Of a DNA stretch of 64,000 bases, positions 1 to 11,768 are shown one piece after another. Under the pieces are notes generated by a model that saw nothing but the letters and a program-made list of their open reading frames with translations, had not been told where the DNA came from and ran no database searches. The stretch covers positions 220,001-284,000 of the forward strand of contig NZ_CP150239.1 in the NCBI RefSeq assembly GCF_037975215.1. The letters run 5' to 3'. The translations under genes and the position numbers were made by a program. This DNA is from Solibacillus sp. FSL R5-0449 (GTDB taxonomy: Bacteria > Bacillota > Bacilli > Bacillales_A > Planococcaceae). Each line of letters starts with the position of its first letter. Positions within the stretch are counted from its first letter, which is position 1.

Positions 1-2753
<2,753 letters not shown>

Positions 2754-2938
2754 CACATTTTATTGCACAAACTCAATGAAACGTTTATCCAGTTTTGAAA
2801 GAATGATCTTTCTAAGGGTTTCAAGACACAAGCTAGTCGAGGAAACGACTGAGTGATTGAAGGAGCGTACTCAAGTACGTGACTGAAAGAACGAAGGAAG
2901 TTGACGAAGGATAGCGCCGTGTATTGGAAGCCGTAATA
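2754..2938 (+). other. 23S-5S internal transcribed spacer
   Basis: This 185-base spacer separates 23S and 5S rRNA. It holds no tRNA and no protein gene. It contains short self-complementary pieces expected for rRNA processing stems, for example GAGCGTACTCAAGTACGTGACT near 2862. Confidence 0.8.
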
Positions 2939-3055
2939 GTGAAGTGATGATGGCAAAGAGGTCACACCCGTTCCCATACCGAACACGGAAGTTAAGCTCT
3001 TTAGCGCCGATGGTAGTTGGGGGCTTCCCCCTGTGAGAGTAGGACGTCGCTTCGC
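2939..3055 (+). rRNA. 5S ribosomal RNA
   Basis: The 5S core GGTCACACCCGTTCCCATAC and GTTAAGCTCTTTAGCGCC are present. The two ends (GTGAAGTGAT and GTCGCTTCGC) pair to form helix I with G-U pairs, which fixes a 117-base gene. It sits 185 bases after 23S and 9 bases before the first tRNA, as in Bacillus rRNA operons. Confidence 0.95.
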
Positions 3056-3064
3056 TAGAATATT

Positions 3065-3140
3065 GGAGGATTAGCTCAGCTGGGAGAGCACCTGCCTTAC
3101 AAGCAGGGGGTCGGCGGTTCGAGCCCGTCATCCTCCACCA
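3065..3140 (+). tRNA. tRNA-Val (TAC)
   Basis: Full cloverleaf with acceptor GGAGGAT, anticodon loop CTTACAA, TTCGAGC T-loop and encoded CCA. First of 14 tRNAs downstream of 5S. Confidence 0.97.
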
Positions 3141-3150
3141 TTTCTAAAAT

Positions 3151-3226
<76 letters not shown>

Positions 3227-3232
3227 TTTAGA

Positions 3233-3308
3233 GAGCCATTAGCTCAGTTGGTAGAGCATCTGACTTTTAATCAGAGGGTCGAAGGTTCGAGTCCTTCATG
3301 GCTCACCA
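3233..3308 (+). tRNA. tRNA-Lys (TTT)
   Basis: Cloverleaf with acceptor GAGCCAT, anticodon loop CTTTTAA and encoded CCA. Confidence 0.97.
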
Positions 3309-3358
3309 GTTTTATAAAATTATACATACTGTCAGATATAAATGATCTTAAGCATTTT

Positions 3359-3433
3359 GCGGAAGTAGTTCAGTGGTAGAACACCACCTTGCCAAGGTGG
3401 GGGTCGCGAGTTCGAACCTCGTCTTCCGCTCCA
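3359..3433 (+). tRNA. tRNA-Gly (GCC)
   Basis: Cloverleaf with acceptor GCGGAAG, anticodon GCC between CACCT and AGGTG, and encoded CCA. Confidence 0.97.
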
Positions 3434-3437
3434 AAAT

Positions 3438-3526
3438 GCCGGGGTGGCGGAACTGGCAGACGCACAGGACTTAAAATCCTGCGGTGAGTGATCACCGTGC
3501 CGGTTCGATTCCGGCCCTCGGCACCA
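3438..3526 (+). tRNA. tRNA-Leu (TAA)
   Basis: Class II tRNA with a long variable arm (CGGTGAGTGATCACCG), anticodon loop CTTAAAA and encoded CCA. Confidence 0.97.
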
Positions 3527-3553
3527 TTTTATAATTCTTATTTCTAATAATGC

Positions 3554-3630
<77 letters not shown>

Positions 3631-3651
3631 TAATATATTTACTGACATATT

Positions 3652-3728
3652 CGGAATGTAGCTCAGCTTGGTAGAGCACTTGGTTTGGGACCAAGGGGTC
3701 GTAGGTTCGAATCCTGTCATTCCGACCA
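3652..3728 (+). tRNA. tRNA-Pro (TGG)
   Basis: Cloverleaf with acceptor CGGAATG, anticodon loop TTTGGGA and encoded CCA. Confidence 0.97.
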
Positions 3729-3735
3729 TCATTTT

Positions 3736-3811
3736 GGGGCCTTAGCTCAGCTGGGAGAGCGCCTGCCTTGCACGCAGGAGGTCAGCGGTTCGATCCCGCT
3801 AGGCTCCACCA
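3736..3811 (+). tRNA. tRNA-Ala (TGC)
   Basis: Cloverleaf with acceptor GGGGCCT, anticodon TGC between CCTGC and GCAGG, and encoded CCA. Confidence 0.97.
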
Positions 3812-3830
3812 TTTATATTTTATTCCCTTT

Positions 3831-3923
3831 GGAGGTATACCCAAGTCTGGCTGAAGGGATCGGTCTTGAAAACCGACAGGCGGGTAACACCGCGCGGGGG
3901 TTCGAATCCCTCTACCTCCTCCA
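3831..3923 (+). tRNA. tRNA-Ser (TGA)
   Basis: Class II tRNA with a long variable arm, anticodon loop CTTGAAA and encoded CCA. Confidence 0.97.
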
Positions 3924-3949
3924 TTTTAATATTTTTTTCTTCAAATGTT

Positions 3950-4025
3950 GGTCCCGTGGTGTAGCGGTTAACATGCCTGCCTGTCACGCAGGAGATCGCC
4001 GGTTCGATCCCGGTCGGGACCGCCA
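3950..4025 (+). tRNA. tRNA-Asp (GTC)
   Basis: Acceptor GGTCCCG pairs with CGGGACC. The anticodon is GTC between CCTGC and GCAGG. CCA is encoded. Confidence 0.97.
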
Positions 4026-4035
4026 TTTTTTTTAT

Positions 4036-4111
4036 GGGTTTGTAGCTCAGTTGGTAGAGCATTAGATTGAAGCTCTAAGTGTCGGCGGTTCGATTCCGTC
4101 CAAACCCACCA
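4036..4111 (+). tRNA. tRNA-Phe (GAA)
   Basis: Acceptor GGGTTTG pairs with CAAACCC. The anticodon loop is TTGAAGC. CCA is encoded. Confidence 0.97.
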
Positions 4112-4117
4112 TACTAT

Positions 4118-4194
<77 letters not shown>

Positions 4195-4203
4195 TAGTAT
4201 TAT

Positions 4204-4279
4204 TCCGAAGTAGCTCAGTTGGTAGAGCATCCGGCTGTTAACCGGCAGGTCGCAGGTTCGAGTCCTGCCTTCGGAGCCA
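4204..4279 (+). tRNA. tRNA-Asn (GTT)
   Basis: Acceptor TCCGAAG pairs with CTTCGGA. The anticodon loop is CTGTTAA. The 3' end GCCA supplies the discriminator and CCA. Confidence 0.97.
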
Positions 4280-4281
4280 TT

Positions 4282-4353
4282 GGCCCGTTGGTCAAGTGGT
4301 TAAGACACCGCCCTTTCACGGCGGTAACACGGGTTCGAATCCCGTACGGGTCA
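4282..4353 (+). tRNA. tRNA-Glu (TTC), no encoded CCA
   Basis: Acceptor GGCCCGT pairs with ACGGGTC and the discriminator is A. The anticodon loop is CTTTCAC. The next bases are TATACA, so CCA must be added after transcription, unlike the other 13 tRNAs in the cluster. It is the last tRNA before the terminator. Confidence 0.95.
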
Positions 4354-4367
4354 TATACACTTGAATG

Positions 4368-4401
4368 AAAACACATTGCATATTTTGCAATGTGTTTTTT
4401 T
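4368..4401 (+). terminator. Terminator of the rRNA-tRNA operon
   Basis: ACACATTGCA and TGCAATGTGT form a perfect stem followed by a run of seven T residues, 14 bases after the last tRNA. Confidence 0.9.
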
Positions 4402-4475
4402 GATGTTTTCTTTATTTCTTGACGAAAGCATCGGCTGTTTGATGTACTCATAGTAAGGTATTATAAAGTTACAAT

Positions 4476-4518
4476 AGAAAGGGCTGTCTGAAAAGAACAT
4501 AGGGGCAAGCCCTTTCTG
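4476..4518 (+). repeat. Stem-loop upstream of the MBL-fold gene
   Basis: AGAAAGGGCT and AGCCCTTTCT pair around a 22-base loop, with no T run. The 5' arm reads GGGCTGTCTGAAAAG and closely resembles the 5' arms of hairpins at 22522 and 63266. It may be a dispersed hairpin or a leader structure of the following gene. Confidence 0.55.
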
Positions 4519-4545
4519 CATAAAACAGTGGGAGCAGGTGGAAAA

Positions 4546-5544
4546 GTGAATGCGATAATAAAAACAGGTAATAAAGCAGTCTACCCGATTATTTTCCCTT
4601 CTGACTATAGTGGATTGGGAAGTATTAACTGTTATGTCTATCAAAATGGTGAAGACTATACATTAATTGATGCGGGCATAAAAAATGAGGAATTTGAGCA
4701 GTTTTTTTATCAGAAATTGAAAGACTATAATATTGAAATTAACCAAATTACCCGTATTATTTTAACACATTTTCATAATGACCATATAGGGGTGGTAAAT
4801 CAAATTACGAATGTTTATCCGATCCCTGTCTATGCCAGTCATATCGCCATTCCTCGTCTAAAATGTGAAGATGATTACTTACAGCAAAAGCTTACCTTTT
4901 ACTATGAATTGTACGAGCAATACGGCGTACCGGAATTTGCCCGTGAACGAATGTTAAAAATGGAGAATACGCTTCACAATAAAGAACATGTGATAATCTA
5001 TCCGCAGATTTTGAAACTGAGGGAAGGTCAAGAAGTCGGAGGATTACAAGTAATCGCTGCTCCGGGACACTCACCGGATTCAATCTGTTTGTTTGATGAG
5101 GAGACGGGCTGGTTGTTTGCGGGAGATTTTTTGTTATCTACCGGCATGACCAGTGCTCTAATTGATCATGACGATTCAGGAACCATAACGAACCCGTTTA
5201 GCCAATATATAGATTCGATTGAAAAAATGAATACTTATAATGTGCATACCGTGTTTGCCGGCCATAAAGGAATCTATGAAAACTTAAATGAAGTGATGGA
5301 GAAAAGCTTAAGTAAAATAGAATACAAACTGCAAAAGGTTATATCCAAAATTAGTGAAGGCCATCATACGGCGAAACAGTTAGGAGAAGTAATCTACGGT
5401 GAGCGCTTTACAAAATATTTTACATTTATCATTTCTGAAATAATCGGGTTAACGCTCCTTGGAGAACAACGCGGTTTAATTGTGCGTGAACTGCGTAACG
5501 GGGAGTGGTATTTTACGATTAAAAGTTTGATTGAGCATAAATGA
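4546..5544 (+). CDS. MBL-fold metallo-hydrolase
   Basis: The protein of about 332 residues has the metallo-beta-lactamase metal-binding motif HFHNDH, followed by the downstream GHSPDS and GDF motifs and a late AGHKG histidine, so a dinuclear zinc site is complete. The C-terminal third looks helical, as in YflN-type hydrolases with an added C-terminal domain. The substrate cannot be read from the sequence. The GTG at 4546 is chosen because AGGTGG lies four bases upstream; an in-frame GTG at 4528 has no ribosome binding site. It stands alone between the tRNA cluster and the SLH protein. The fold assignment is firm; the specific reaction is unknown. Confidence 0.85.
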   Translation: MNAIIKTGNKAVYPIIFPSDYSGLGSINCYVYQNGEDYTLIDAGIKNEEFEQFFYQKLKDYNIEINQITRIILTHFHNDHIGVVNQITNVYPIPVYASHIAIPRLKCEDDYLQQKLTFYYELYEQYGVPEFARERMLKMENTLHNKEHVIIYPQILKLREGQEVGGLQVIAAPGHSPDSICLFDEETGWLFAGDFLLSTGMTSALIDHDDSGTITNPFSQYIDSIEKMNTYNVHTVFAGHKGIYENLNEVMEKSLSKIEYKLQKVISKISEGHHTAKQLGEVIYGERFTKYFTFIISEIIGLTLLGEQRGLIVRELRNGEWYFTIKSLIEHK

Positions 5545-5771
5545 AGCAGCTGTCCGGGGGTATAATAGCCTCCTTTTTTCTATAAGTTCATATTTTCACT
5601 CGGAATAATCTGGAGTATAAAAATATATTCTAATATTTACCTTTCCTACAGTCATAAATACATTCTTTTTTATAATTAACTACCTATTTTTGTTCTAAAA
5701 TATGGAATATGAACCGATATAAAAAGTATTGAGTTATGTACATAAATAGAAATATTAAGGAGAAATCTTAT

Positions 5772-8700
5772 ATGAATAAATCTAAAAAGATATTAGCAGC
5801 ATTAGTTGCAGTTCCTGCTAGTGTTGTTGTTGCAGGGGTAGTGCAGGCTGAGGAAATGACTACTTCACAAACTTTTGAATTTAAGAATAGCTTTACAGGT
5901 AATTCCTCATTTATAGAACAAACAAGCACAAAAACACTTTCAATAGATAACGAAGAAGATTTGAAAAATCAGATTTTGTTTGAGTTGGCGAATTTTAATA
6001 AAGGATTTACGATTACATATACAGGTACAGAAATTGCTTCATATAAAATTGCAATTGAGAAATTAATGGGAGAAGTATTATCTGAATTAAACACATCAAA
6101 AGTTGTAACAACTTCTTCTAATGACACTGTAACATTTGATGTAACAGAAATTTATGGGATTTTTAATAATATGCGTGTAAAAGCGACTGAAACAAAAAAT
6201 GATGATGTATTAACATCGGTAAAATTAGATTTCTCGCTTAACTATTACGATACCATCACAAATGGTCAACCTACTAACTTTATAGCTGCAAAGGCTAAGT
6301 ATAGTGATATTAAGTCAAAGGTAGATGAGGCAACAGGTCAAGTTGCAAAAATTAAAGTTATTCATGACTATGTAATTCAAAATACGCATTATGTAGCTAC
6401 CAATCATAGTGTAGCTTCAATAAGCGGATTATCATCCCATGCCTATGCTTTATGGATGTATACTCTACTAAAACAAGTTCCATCAATGGAAGTCCGATAT
6501 GTATATGGAATTGTAAATGGAGAATATCGTTCATGGAATATTGTAAAAATCGGTACGGAGTGGTATCACCTTGATGCAGCAAGTGATGATTCAGCAGAAA
6601 AAAGCGACAAGCGTATTCAATATCGCCATTTCTTGACATACACACCAAATGAGCGTCGTATTTTAAGTGAAAAAAACGCTGAAATTACAGATACAACATA
6701 CAATTATTTCAAAATAATCGACAATCAAGCACAATCAACAACTCATATATATTATCCTAATGCACAAACATCAGGAGAAATATATCAGTTAGATTTAACT
6801 TCACTTACATCAACTCCATTAGCAATTGACCGTAGTAATGCAACGACAGGTACAGGTCGTATTGTTTATTATGAGCAAACGTCTGGCGATGCAGCAAATA
6901 TTGAAGTTGTAAGGAAGTACTTATATTTTATAAATGATAGTCAAGGAAAGTATTTATATCGATATGAACTTAATTCAAGCAAACTTGAATTGATTTTAAA
7001 AGAGCAGTTGCAGTCGATTGAATTAGGTACAAATATTTTAAATTATAAAACAATTGATGGAGAATCTGGATTTTTGCCATTGTCACGGATAGAAGATTTG
7101 AATAATGAGTTGGCAAATAAGGTGAATTCAGAAATTCAGAAATTAGTAGATACAGAAGATCAAACTACACAAAAGTTTAAAGAAGCGGTAATGGCCACAC
7201 GTCAATTATATTTGGCACTGACAGAAGGGCAGCGATTACTAGTATCTAATTATCAAAAACTTGTAGAAATCGAAGGAACTTTGACCAGCGATGTAAAAAC
7301 ATCTGCCGTTGTGGATATTATCAACAAGTTAGATGAAATGGATGAAAGTTATGTTAAAAATGTCGATGATGCATTAAGTGCCTATAATGGACTTAGTAAT
7401 AAAATGGCGGTTTATAATTATTCTATTTTACAAGAAGCGGTGAAAAAGGTTGATGCTGCACGTCAATTAAAAAAGAACTTAGATTCAAAAGTAGCGAGCG
7501 TGACAAATGAAGACCCGTTTGCACAAATTCCGGATTTCATCGTATTTGTTGAAGATTTTCTGGAAAAATTTGATAGTTATTTACCATCGATTCGAAACGG
7601 CGTTCCAGGACTGGGTGATATTGAAACTTATCGTGAACGTACAGTAAATCTTCGTCGAGATACAGAGGATTTTGTTAATACAGTAAAGATTATAGATGAA
7701 GAGGCATTGGATTTTATAACAACTATGGAAGTCATAGAAAAACAGTACGATGATCTTCTCTCAAGTCAAAAACATATTATTAAAAGTGCTGATGGCAATA
7801 TAGTTAATGAAAAGCTTGCCTTAATGACATCGATGAAGGGTCAAATAAAAAAATTCAATGAGTTGATGGACAGTCTTTCAATATCCGATACTATTACGGA
7901 TGATTTTGTTAGTAAAGTACAACAGGCGCAATCACTATATAATGACATGAAGCTAGCACAGAAAAATGCTATTTCAGAAGAAAATACTGAAAAACTAAAA
8001 GCTTTAATTGATCGCATAAATGTAATTTCTGAAGATGTATCATTAAAAGCTTTGATAAGTGCAATTACAGCGCTGGATTTTGCAGAAATGACTTCTTTAG
8101 ACAATTTAGTAAGCCAGGTCACATCAGCAGATACGGTAAGTGTAGTTGCTGCCAATTTAGGTATTACAGAAGAACAAGCGATTGCATTATTATCAACAGA
8201 TGTAAGAACAAAGTTAGTTGAATACCGTCAGTTGAAAGAGTTAGCTATTAATTCAGCAAAGCCATTAATAATTGAAATGGGTGCCCTTGATGACGAATCT
8301 TCGGCAACAACTATTATGGAAGTAAGACAGCGATATACGAATTTAATTGCTACGGATAGCCGTTTTGAAAAGTTCTTTATCGAGGAATTGAAAGAGTTAA
8401 ACGCTCAAGAAAAATGGATTAAAGAAGCGCTACTTACAGCAGAAGCACAAAATATTATTGTAAATATTGAGCTATTATCTGAGGAATCAACTTATTCAGA
8501 AGTACAGGCCGTTTATCAAAGTTATCAGGCATTATCAGATGAGGTAAAAAATCTTGTAACAAACAAAGAAAAATTACTGGGATTATGGGATAAAGTATCA
8601 AAGGATGCAACAGCTTTTCAAAAAGCAATCGATGATGTAAATAATGCAATTGAAGCATTAGATAGTCAATCGACAAAAGAAGATATTGAAAATGTTCGTG

Positions 8701-10466
8701 CTGCTTATAATGAGCTTACACAAGAACAGCAAGTGAAAATAAAGAATTATGGGAAACTTGATTTACTTATAGAAGCTTTAGAAGCATTGGAAATAGAACT
8801 TTCAAACAGAATTGCAGCTGAAAAGGTAGTTGAACTAATTCAGGTTCTTAATAATGAATCAACACCAAATGAAATTAAAGCTGCTCGTGATGCTTATACT
8901 GATTTGACAGAAGAAGCAAAAAAGCTAGTTCCTAAGAAAGTATTGGAAAATCTAGAGTATTTTGAATTAGTATTGGAGTCGCAAATTGCACAGGCTGAAA
9001 AAGAAGCGAAAGTTGTGATGGATCGTATAAATCGCATTGATAAAACGAAATACACTGATGCTCAAATCAAGAGTATTCGAATGGCGTACAACGCATTAAG
9101 TGATCTTGCGAAATCGTTTGTAACAAACCTCAATATTTTAATTGATGGCGAGAGCTATATTATTTATCAAAATACAGTTGTGAAGCAGGCAAAGCTTGAT
9201 GCCAATGCATTCGATATCTACATGAATGATGTTAGCCGTAGTTCGACAACACAGGAAATTGCAAAAGCCCGTTCACTATACAACAACTTATCGGCGGAAG
9301 CAAAAAGACATGTAACAACATTGGAAAAGCTTGTCCGTCTTGAAACAATGTGGAGAGACCCGTATTATATTGAGCTTGTGTATACGTACTATCCAGATTA
9401 TATCCATGATATAAAGCCTGGTGGAGTAGTCATTGAAAAGCCATCATACGACCCGCTTTACATTCCGGACGATTCGGCGAGTACTGTGGCGACAACGATT
9501 CCAAAAACAGCAAGCTGGTCACAATATGAGACGATGACTTACCAAAATGGACGCTATTCAACACAGATTACTTCTTCTCAAGTGAAAAACAACGCAGACC
9601 GGAATATCCGTTTAAAAGCAGGAGATATTGAAATTGTTATTCCTACATCAGAAATTCAAAGCTCTACAGCAGCGGTTGGAGTGTCTGTAAGTGTGACGAA
9701 TAACCAGTTGAACATTCAGTTTACAGAAGGAAATCGTGCAAAAACATTTGCAAGTACAGTAGAAGTTCATGTTCCGGTATCAAAATTAAAAGCGAATACT
9801 TCGCAAGTTGTTCAGCGTGTTACCTCAACAGGTACGTCACCGTCATCATTTAAAGTGGATGGCTCAACATTCATTATCCGTACAGCGACGGGTGGTACAT
9901 TTAAAGCAGCGAACAGCAATGTCATCTATACGGATATTCCAAATAATGACCAAGGACGTGCGATACGGGAGCTGACAAAGCGCGGTATACTATTTAATAC
10001 AAAAAACCGCCTGGTGCAAAGCTCTAAACAAGTAAGCAGACTTGATGTTGCAGTGATGATTGCATCTGCACTTGATGTATCGAGTAACACTAAATCAAAA
10101 TATATGGATATAGCCAATACACAGCAGTTGAAACTCGTTCAAGGTTTATTGGAAGCGGGAATTATGAGCGGGGCTACATCGAGCCGGTTTGGACCTAATG
10201 CCTCTGTGACAAAGCAGGAAGCAGCCATCATTATAGCCAACATGTACCGTTACTTAAATCAGGATTTGGCGAAAGCGTATAATGAACTAAACTTCAGCTA
10301 TACAGATATCGCAAACCTGACATTTGAAGCACGTCAAAGCATAGCGATTTTAGAGCTATTTGGAGTTGTTGATGGGGAAGGCCTATTTAATCCGGAGAAA
10401 GCATTATCGCGCGGTGAGTTTGCCGAGCTTATATACAATGCATTAATAGCAATCGACTACTTATAA
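5772..10466 (+). CDS. SLH-domain surface protein with degenerate transglutaminase-like domain and helical repeats
   Basis: This 1564-residue secreted protein starts with a signal peptide (MNKSKKILAALVAVPASVVV, cleavage near VQA-EE). A transglutaminase-like domain lies at about residues 190-275. Its catalytic Cys position is Ser222 and its His position is Arg253, while Asp268 remains, so it is probably inactive. About eight diverged repeats of roughly 60 residues follow (about 480-1200, pattern AR-x-AY-x-L...K-x-LV), predicted helical. The C-terminus carries three SLH modules (about 1395-1560), which bind pyruvylated cell-wall polymer in this family. The start at 5772 has AAGGAG nine bases upstream; an upstream in-frame ATG at 5736 has none. 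It is probably monocistronic, with a terminator directly after it. The role is unknown: surface scaffold or adhesin-like are possible. Confidence 0.9.
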   Translation: MNKSKKILAALVAVPASVVVAGVVQAEEMTTSQTFEFKNSFTGNSSFIEQTSTKTLSIDNEEDLKNQILFELANFNKGFTITYTGTEIASYKIAIEKLMGEVLSELNTSKVVTTSSNDTVTFDVTEIYGIFNNMRVKATETKNDDVLTSVKLDFSLNYYDTITNGQPTNFIAAKAKYSDIKSKVDEATGQVAKIKVIHDYVIQNTHYVATNHSVASISGLSSHAYALWMYTLLKQVPSMEVRYVYGIVNGEYRSWNIVKIGTEWYHLDAASDDSAEKSDKRIQYRHFLTYTPNERRILSEKNAEITDTTYNYFKIIDNQAQSTTHIYYPNAQTSGEIYQLDLTSLTSTPLAIDRSNATTGTGRIVYYEQTSGDAANIEVVRKYLYFINDSQGKYLYRYELNSSKLELILKEQLQSIELGTNILNYKTIDGESGFLPLSRIEDLNNELANKVNSEIQKLVDTEDQTTQKFKEAVMATRQLYLALTEGQRLLVSNYQKLVEIEGTLTSDVKTSAVVDIINKLDEMDESYVKNVDDALSAYNGLSNKMAVYNYSILQEAVKKVDAARQLKKNLDSKVASVTNEDPFAQIPDFIVFVEDFLEKFDSYLPSIRNGVPGLGDIETYRERTVNLRRDTEDFVNTVKIIDEEALDFITTMEVIEKQYDDLLSSQKHIIKSADGNIVNEKLALMTSMKGQIKKFNELMDSLSISDTITDDFVSKVQQAQSLYNDMKLAQKNAISEENTEKLKALIDRINVISEDVSLKALISAITALDFAEMTSLDNLVSQVTSADTVSVVAANLGITEEQAIALLSTDVRTKLVEYRQLKELAINSAKPLIIEMGALDDESSATTIMEVRQRYTNLIATDSRFEKFFIEELKELNAQEKWIKEALLTAEAQNIIVNIELLSEESTYSEVQAVYQSYQALSDEVKNLVTNKEKLLGLWDKVSKDATAFQKAIDDVNNAIEALDSQSTKEDIENVRAAYNELTQEQQVKIKNYGKLDLLIEALEALEIELSNRIAAEKVVELIQVLNNESTPNEIKAARDAYTDLTEEAKKLVPKKVLENLEYFELVLESQIAQAEKEAKVVMDRINRIDKTKYTDAQIKSIRMAYNALSDLAKSFVTNLNILIDGESYIIYQNTVVKQAKLDANAFDIYMNDVSRSSTTQEIAKARSLYNNLSAEAKRHVTTLEKLVRLETMWRDPYYIELVYTYYPDYIHDIKPGGVVIEKPSYDPLYIPDDSASTVATTIPKTASWSQYETMTYQNGRYSTQITSSQVKNNADRNIRLKAGDIEIVIPTSEIQSSTAAVGVSVSVTNNQLNIQFTEGNRAKTFASTVEVHVPVSKLKANTSQVVQRVTSTGTSPSSFKVDGSTFIIRTATGGTFKAANSNVIYTDIPNNDQGRAIRELTKRGILFNTKNRLVQSSKQVSRLDVAVMIASALDVSSNTKSKYMDIANTQQLKLVQGLLEAGIMSGATSSRFGPNASVTKQEAAIIIANMYRYLNQDLAKAYNELNFSYTDIANLTFEARQSIAILELFGVVDGEGLFNPEKALSRGEFAELIYNALIAIDYL

Positions 10467-10473
10467 AATTCGT

Positions 10474-10512
10474 AAACCTATGATTCCCACTCAGGAGTCA
10501 TAGGTTTTTTAG
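10474..10512 (+). terminator. Terminator after SLH protein gene
   Basis: AACCTATGATTCC pairs with GGAGTCATAGGTT (one G-U pair) around a six-base loop, followed by TTTTTT. Confidence 0.9.
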
Positions 10513-10622
10513 TGGAAAACAGCTATGTTGGGATAGAAAAAGGAGTCGGATGCTCTGACAACTCCTTTACAAATGCGCTATAATTAACAACTACAGCACA
10601 CATGCACAAAAGGAGTTTTCGC

Positions 10623-11552
10623 ATGGTCTATTTATCGATGATTTTCTTCAAAATTGTTGCACCGATTTTAATTTTACTTATTATAGGTGCTATTTTACAG
10701 CGCAAGTTCCAGTTTAACCTTAAAGCCTTATCCCAACTCATTACATACTGTTTTATGCCGGCAGCAGTGTTTATCAATATTTATGAAACTTCCATTGAAA
10801 TGAATGTACTCGGACAAATTACGATTTTTATTATTTTGTTTATCGGTGCGCAAATGCTGTTAAGTCAGCTGCTCGCAAAAATGTTAAAACTTGATAAAAA
10901 GGAATCGGCTGTTTTCAAAAACAGTGTTGTCCTTATCAACTCGGGCAACTATGGAATTCCGGTGGCACAAATGATATTCGCAACGCAGCCGATTGGGGTA
11001 GCGATTCAAGTCATTCTTGTTATTTTTCAAAATATGACGACCTATACATATGGCTTGTATAATTTAATCTCATCAACAAAATCCGGAATAGCAATTGTCC
11101 GGGACTTTTTGAAAATGCCGATCGTTCATGCGCTAATTATAGGCGCGGCATTGAATTACTTTCACGTCCCGATCCCGGAAACATTCAGTATTCCACTTGA
11201 ACATATTGCAGGCGGATTTGTGGCGGTTGCCCTTATTACATTAGGGGCACAGCTTTCTACAATTGAAATGCGGACAATGTTCAATAAAACTATTTTTGTC
11301 AGCTGCTTTACACGGTTGATAGTCGGTCCGGCAACAGCACTTCTCATTATTTTCGCACTTGGCCTGGATGGGGTAGTGGCACAGTCTCTATTTATCGCAA
11401 GTGCATTCCCGACATCCAGAAACAGTTCCAGCTTGGCGCTTGAGTATGATATCGAATCAGCTACAGCAGCTCAGACAGTACTGTTTTCAACGATTATCAG
11501 CTGTTTAACAGTGACGGTTGTAATTTATTTATCGACAATTTTATTTGCATAG
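10623..11552 (+). CDS. AEC-family transporter (auxin efflux carrier type)
   Basis: The protein of 309 residues is almost entirely hydrophobic, with about ten predicted membrane helices. It carries the family-typical mid-protein NSGNYGIPVAQ segment and a C-terminal AFPTSRNSSSLALEY helix break. AEC transporters of Bacillota move organic acids such as malate; the substrate here cannot be read. The ATG at 10623 has AAAAGGAG eight bases upstream; the earlier ATG at 10602 precedes that site and is rejected. It stands alone and is followed by its own terminator. Confidence 0.85.
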   Translation: MVYLSMIFFKIVAPILILLIIGAILQRKFQFNLKALSQLITYCFMPAAVFINIYETSIEMNVLGQITIFIILFIGAQMLLSQLLAKMLKLDKKESAVFKNSVVLINSGNYGIPVAQMIFATQPIGVAIQVILVIFQNMTTYTYGLYNLISSTKSGIAIVRDFLKMPIVHALIIGAALNYFHVPIPETFSIPLEHIAGGFVAVALITLGAQLSTIEMRTMFNKTIFVSCFTRLIVGPATALLIIFALGLDGVVAQSLFIASAFPTSRNSSSLALEYDIESATAAQTVLFSTIISCLTVTVVIYLSTILFA

Positions 11553-11556
11553 ACAA

Positions 11557-11600
11557 GGGCTGCAGTAAAGGTGAATTCAACTTTTACTGCAGCTCTTTTT
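11557..11600 (+). terminator. Terminator after AEC transporter gene
   Basis: GCTGCAGTAAAGGT and ACTTTTACTGCAGC form a long stem followed by TCTTTTT. Confidence 0.9.
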
Positions 11601-11602
11601 AC

Positions 11603-11640
11603 ATAAAAACCGCAAGTATCCCCTCAGATACTTGCGGTTG
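11603..11640 (-). terminator. katA: Terminator of catalase transcript
   Basis: On the minus strand AACCGCAAGTATC pairs with GATACTTGCGGTT and is followed by TTTTTATG. It lies about 130 bases beyond the catalase stop codon, in the convergent region with the AEC gene. Confidence 0.8.
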
Positions 11641-11677
11641 TAAGCGATTATAGTTGGATATCAATAACGCTTTCGTA

Positions 11678-11695
11678 ATCTAGTAAACACTAGAT
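11678..11695. repeat. Perfect short inverted repeat downstream of catalase
   Basis: ATCTAGT-AAAC-ACTAGAT is a seven-base perfect dyad in the catalase 3' region. It has no T run and its role is unknown. Confidence 0.6.
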
Positions 11696-11768
11696 ATGAA
11701 AAGCTAGTGAATTTAACAATTTGAGCAAGAAGCTAAATTCATAGAGTACATGTTAATACATACTTATA

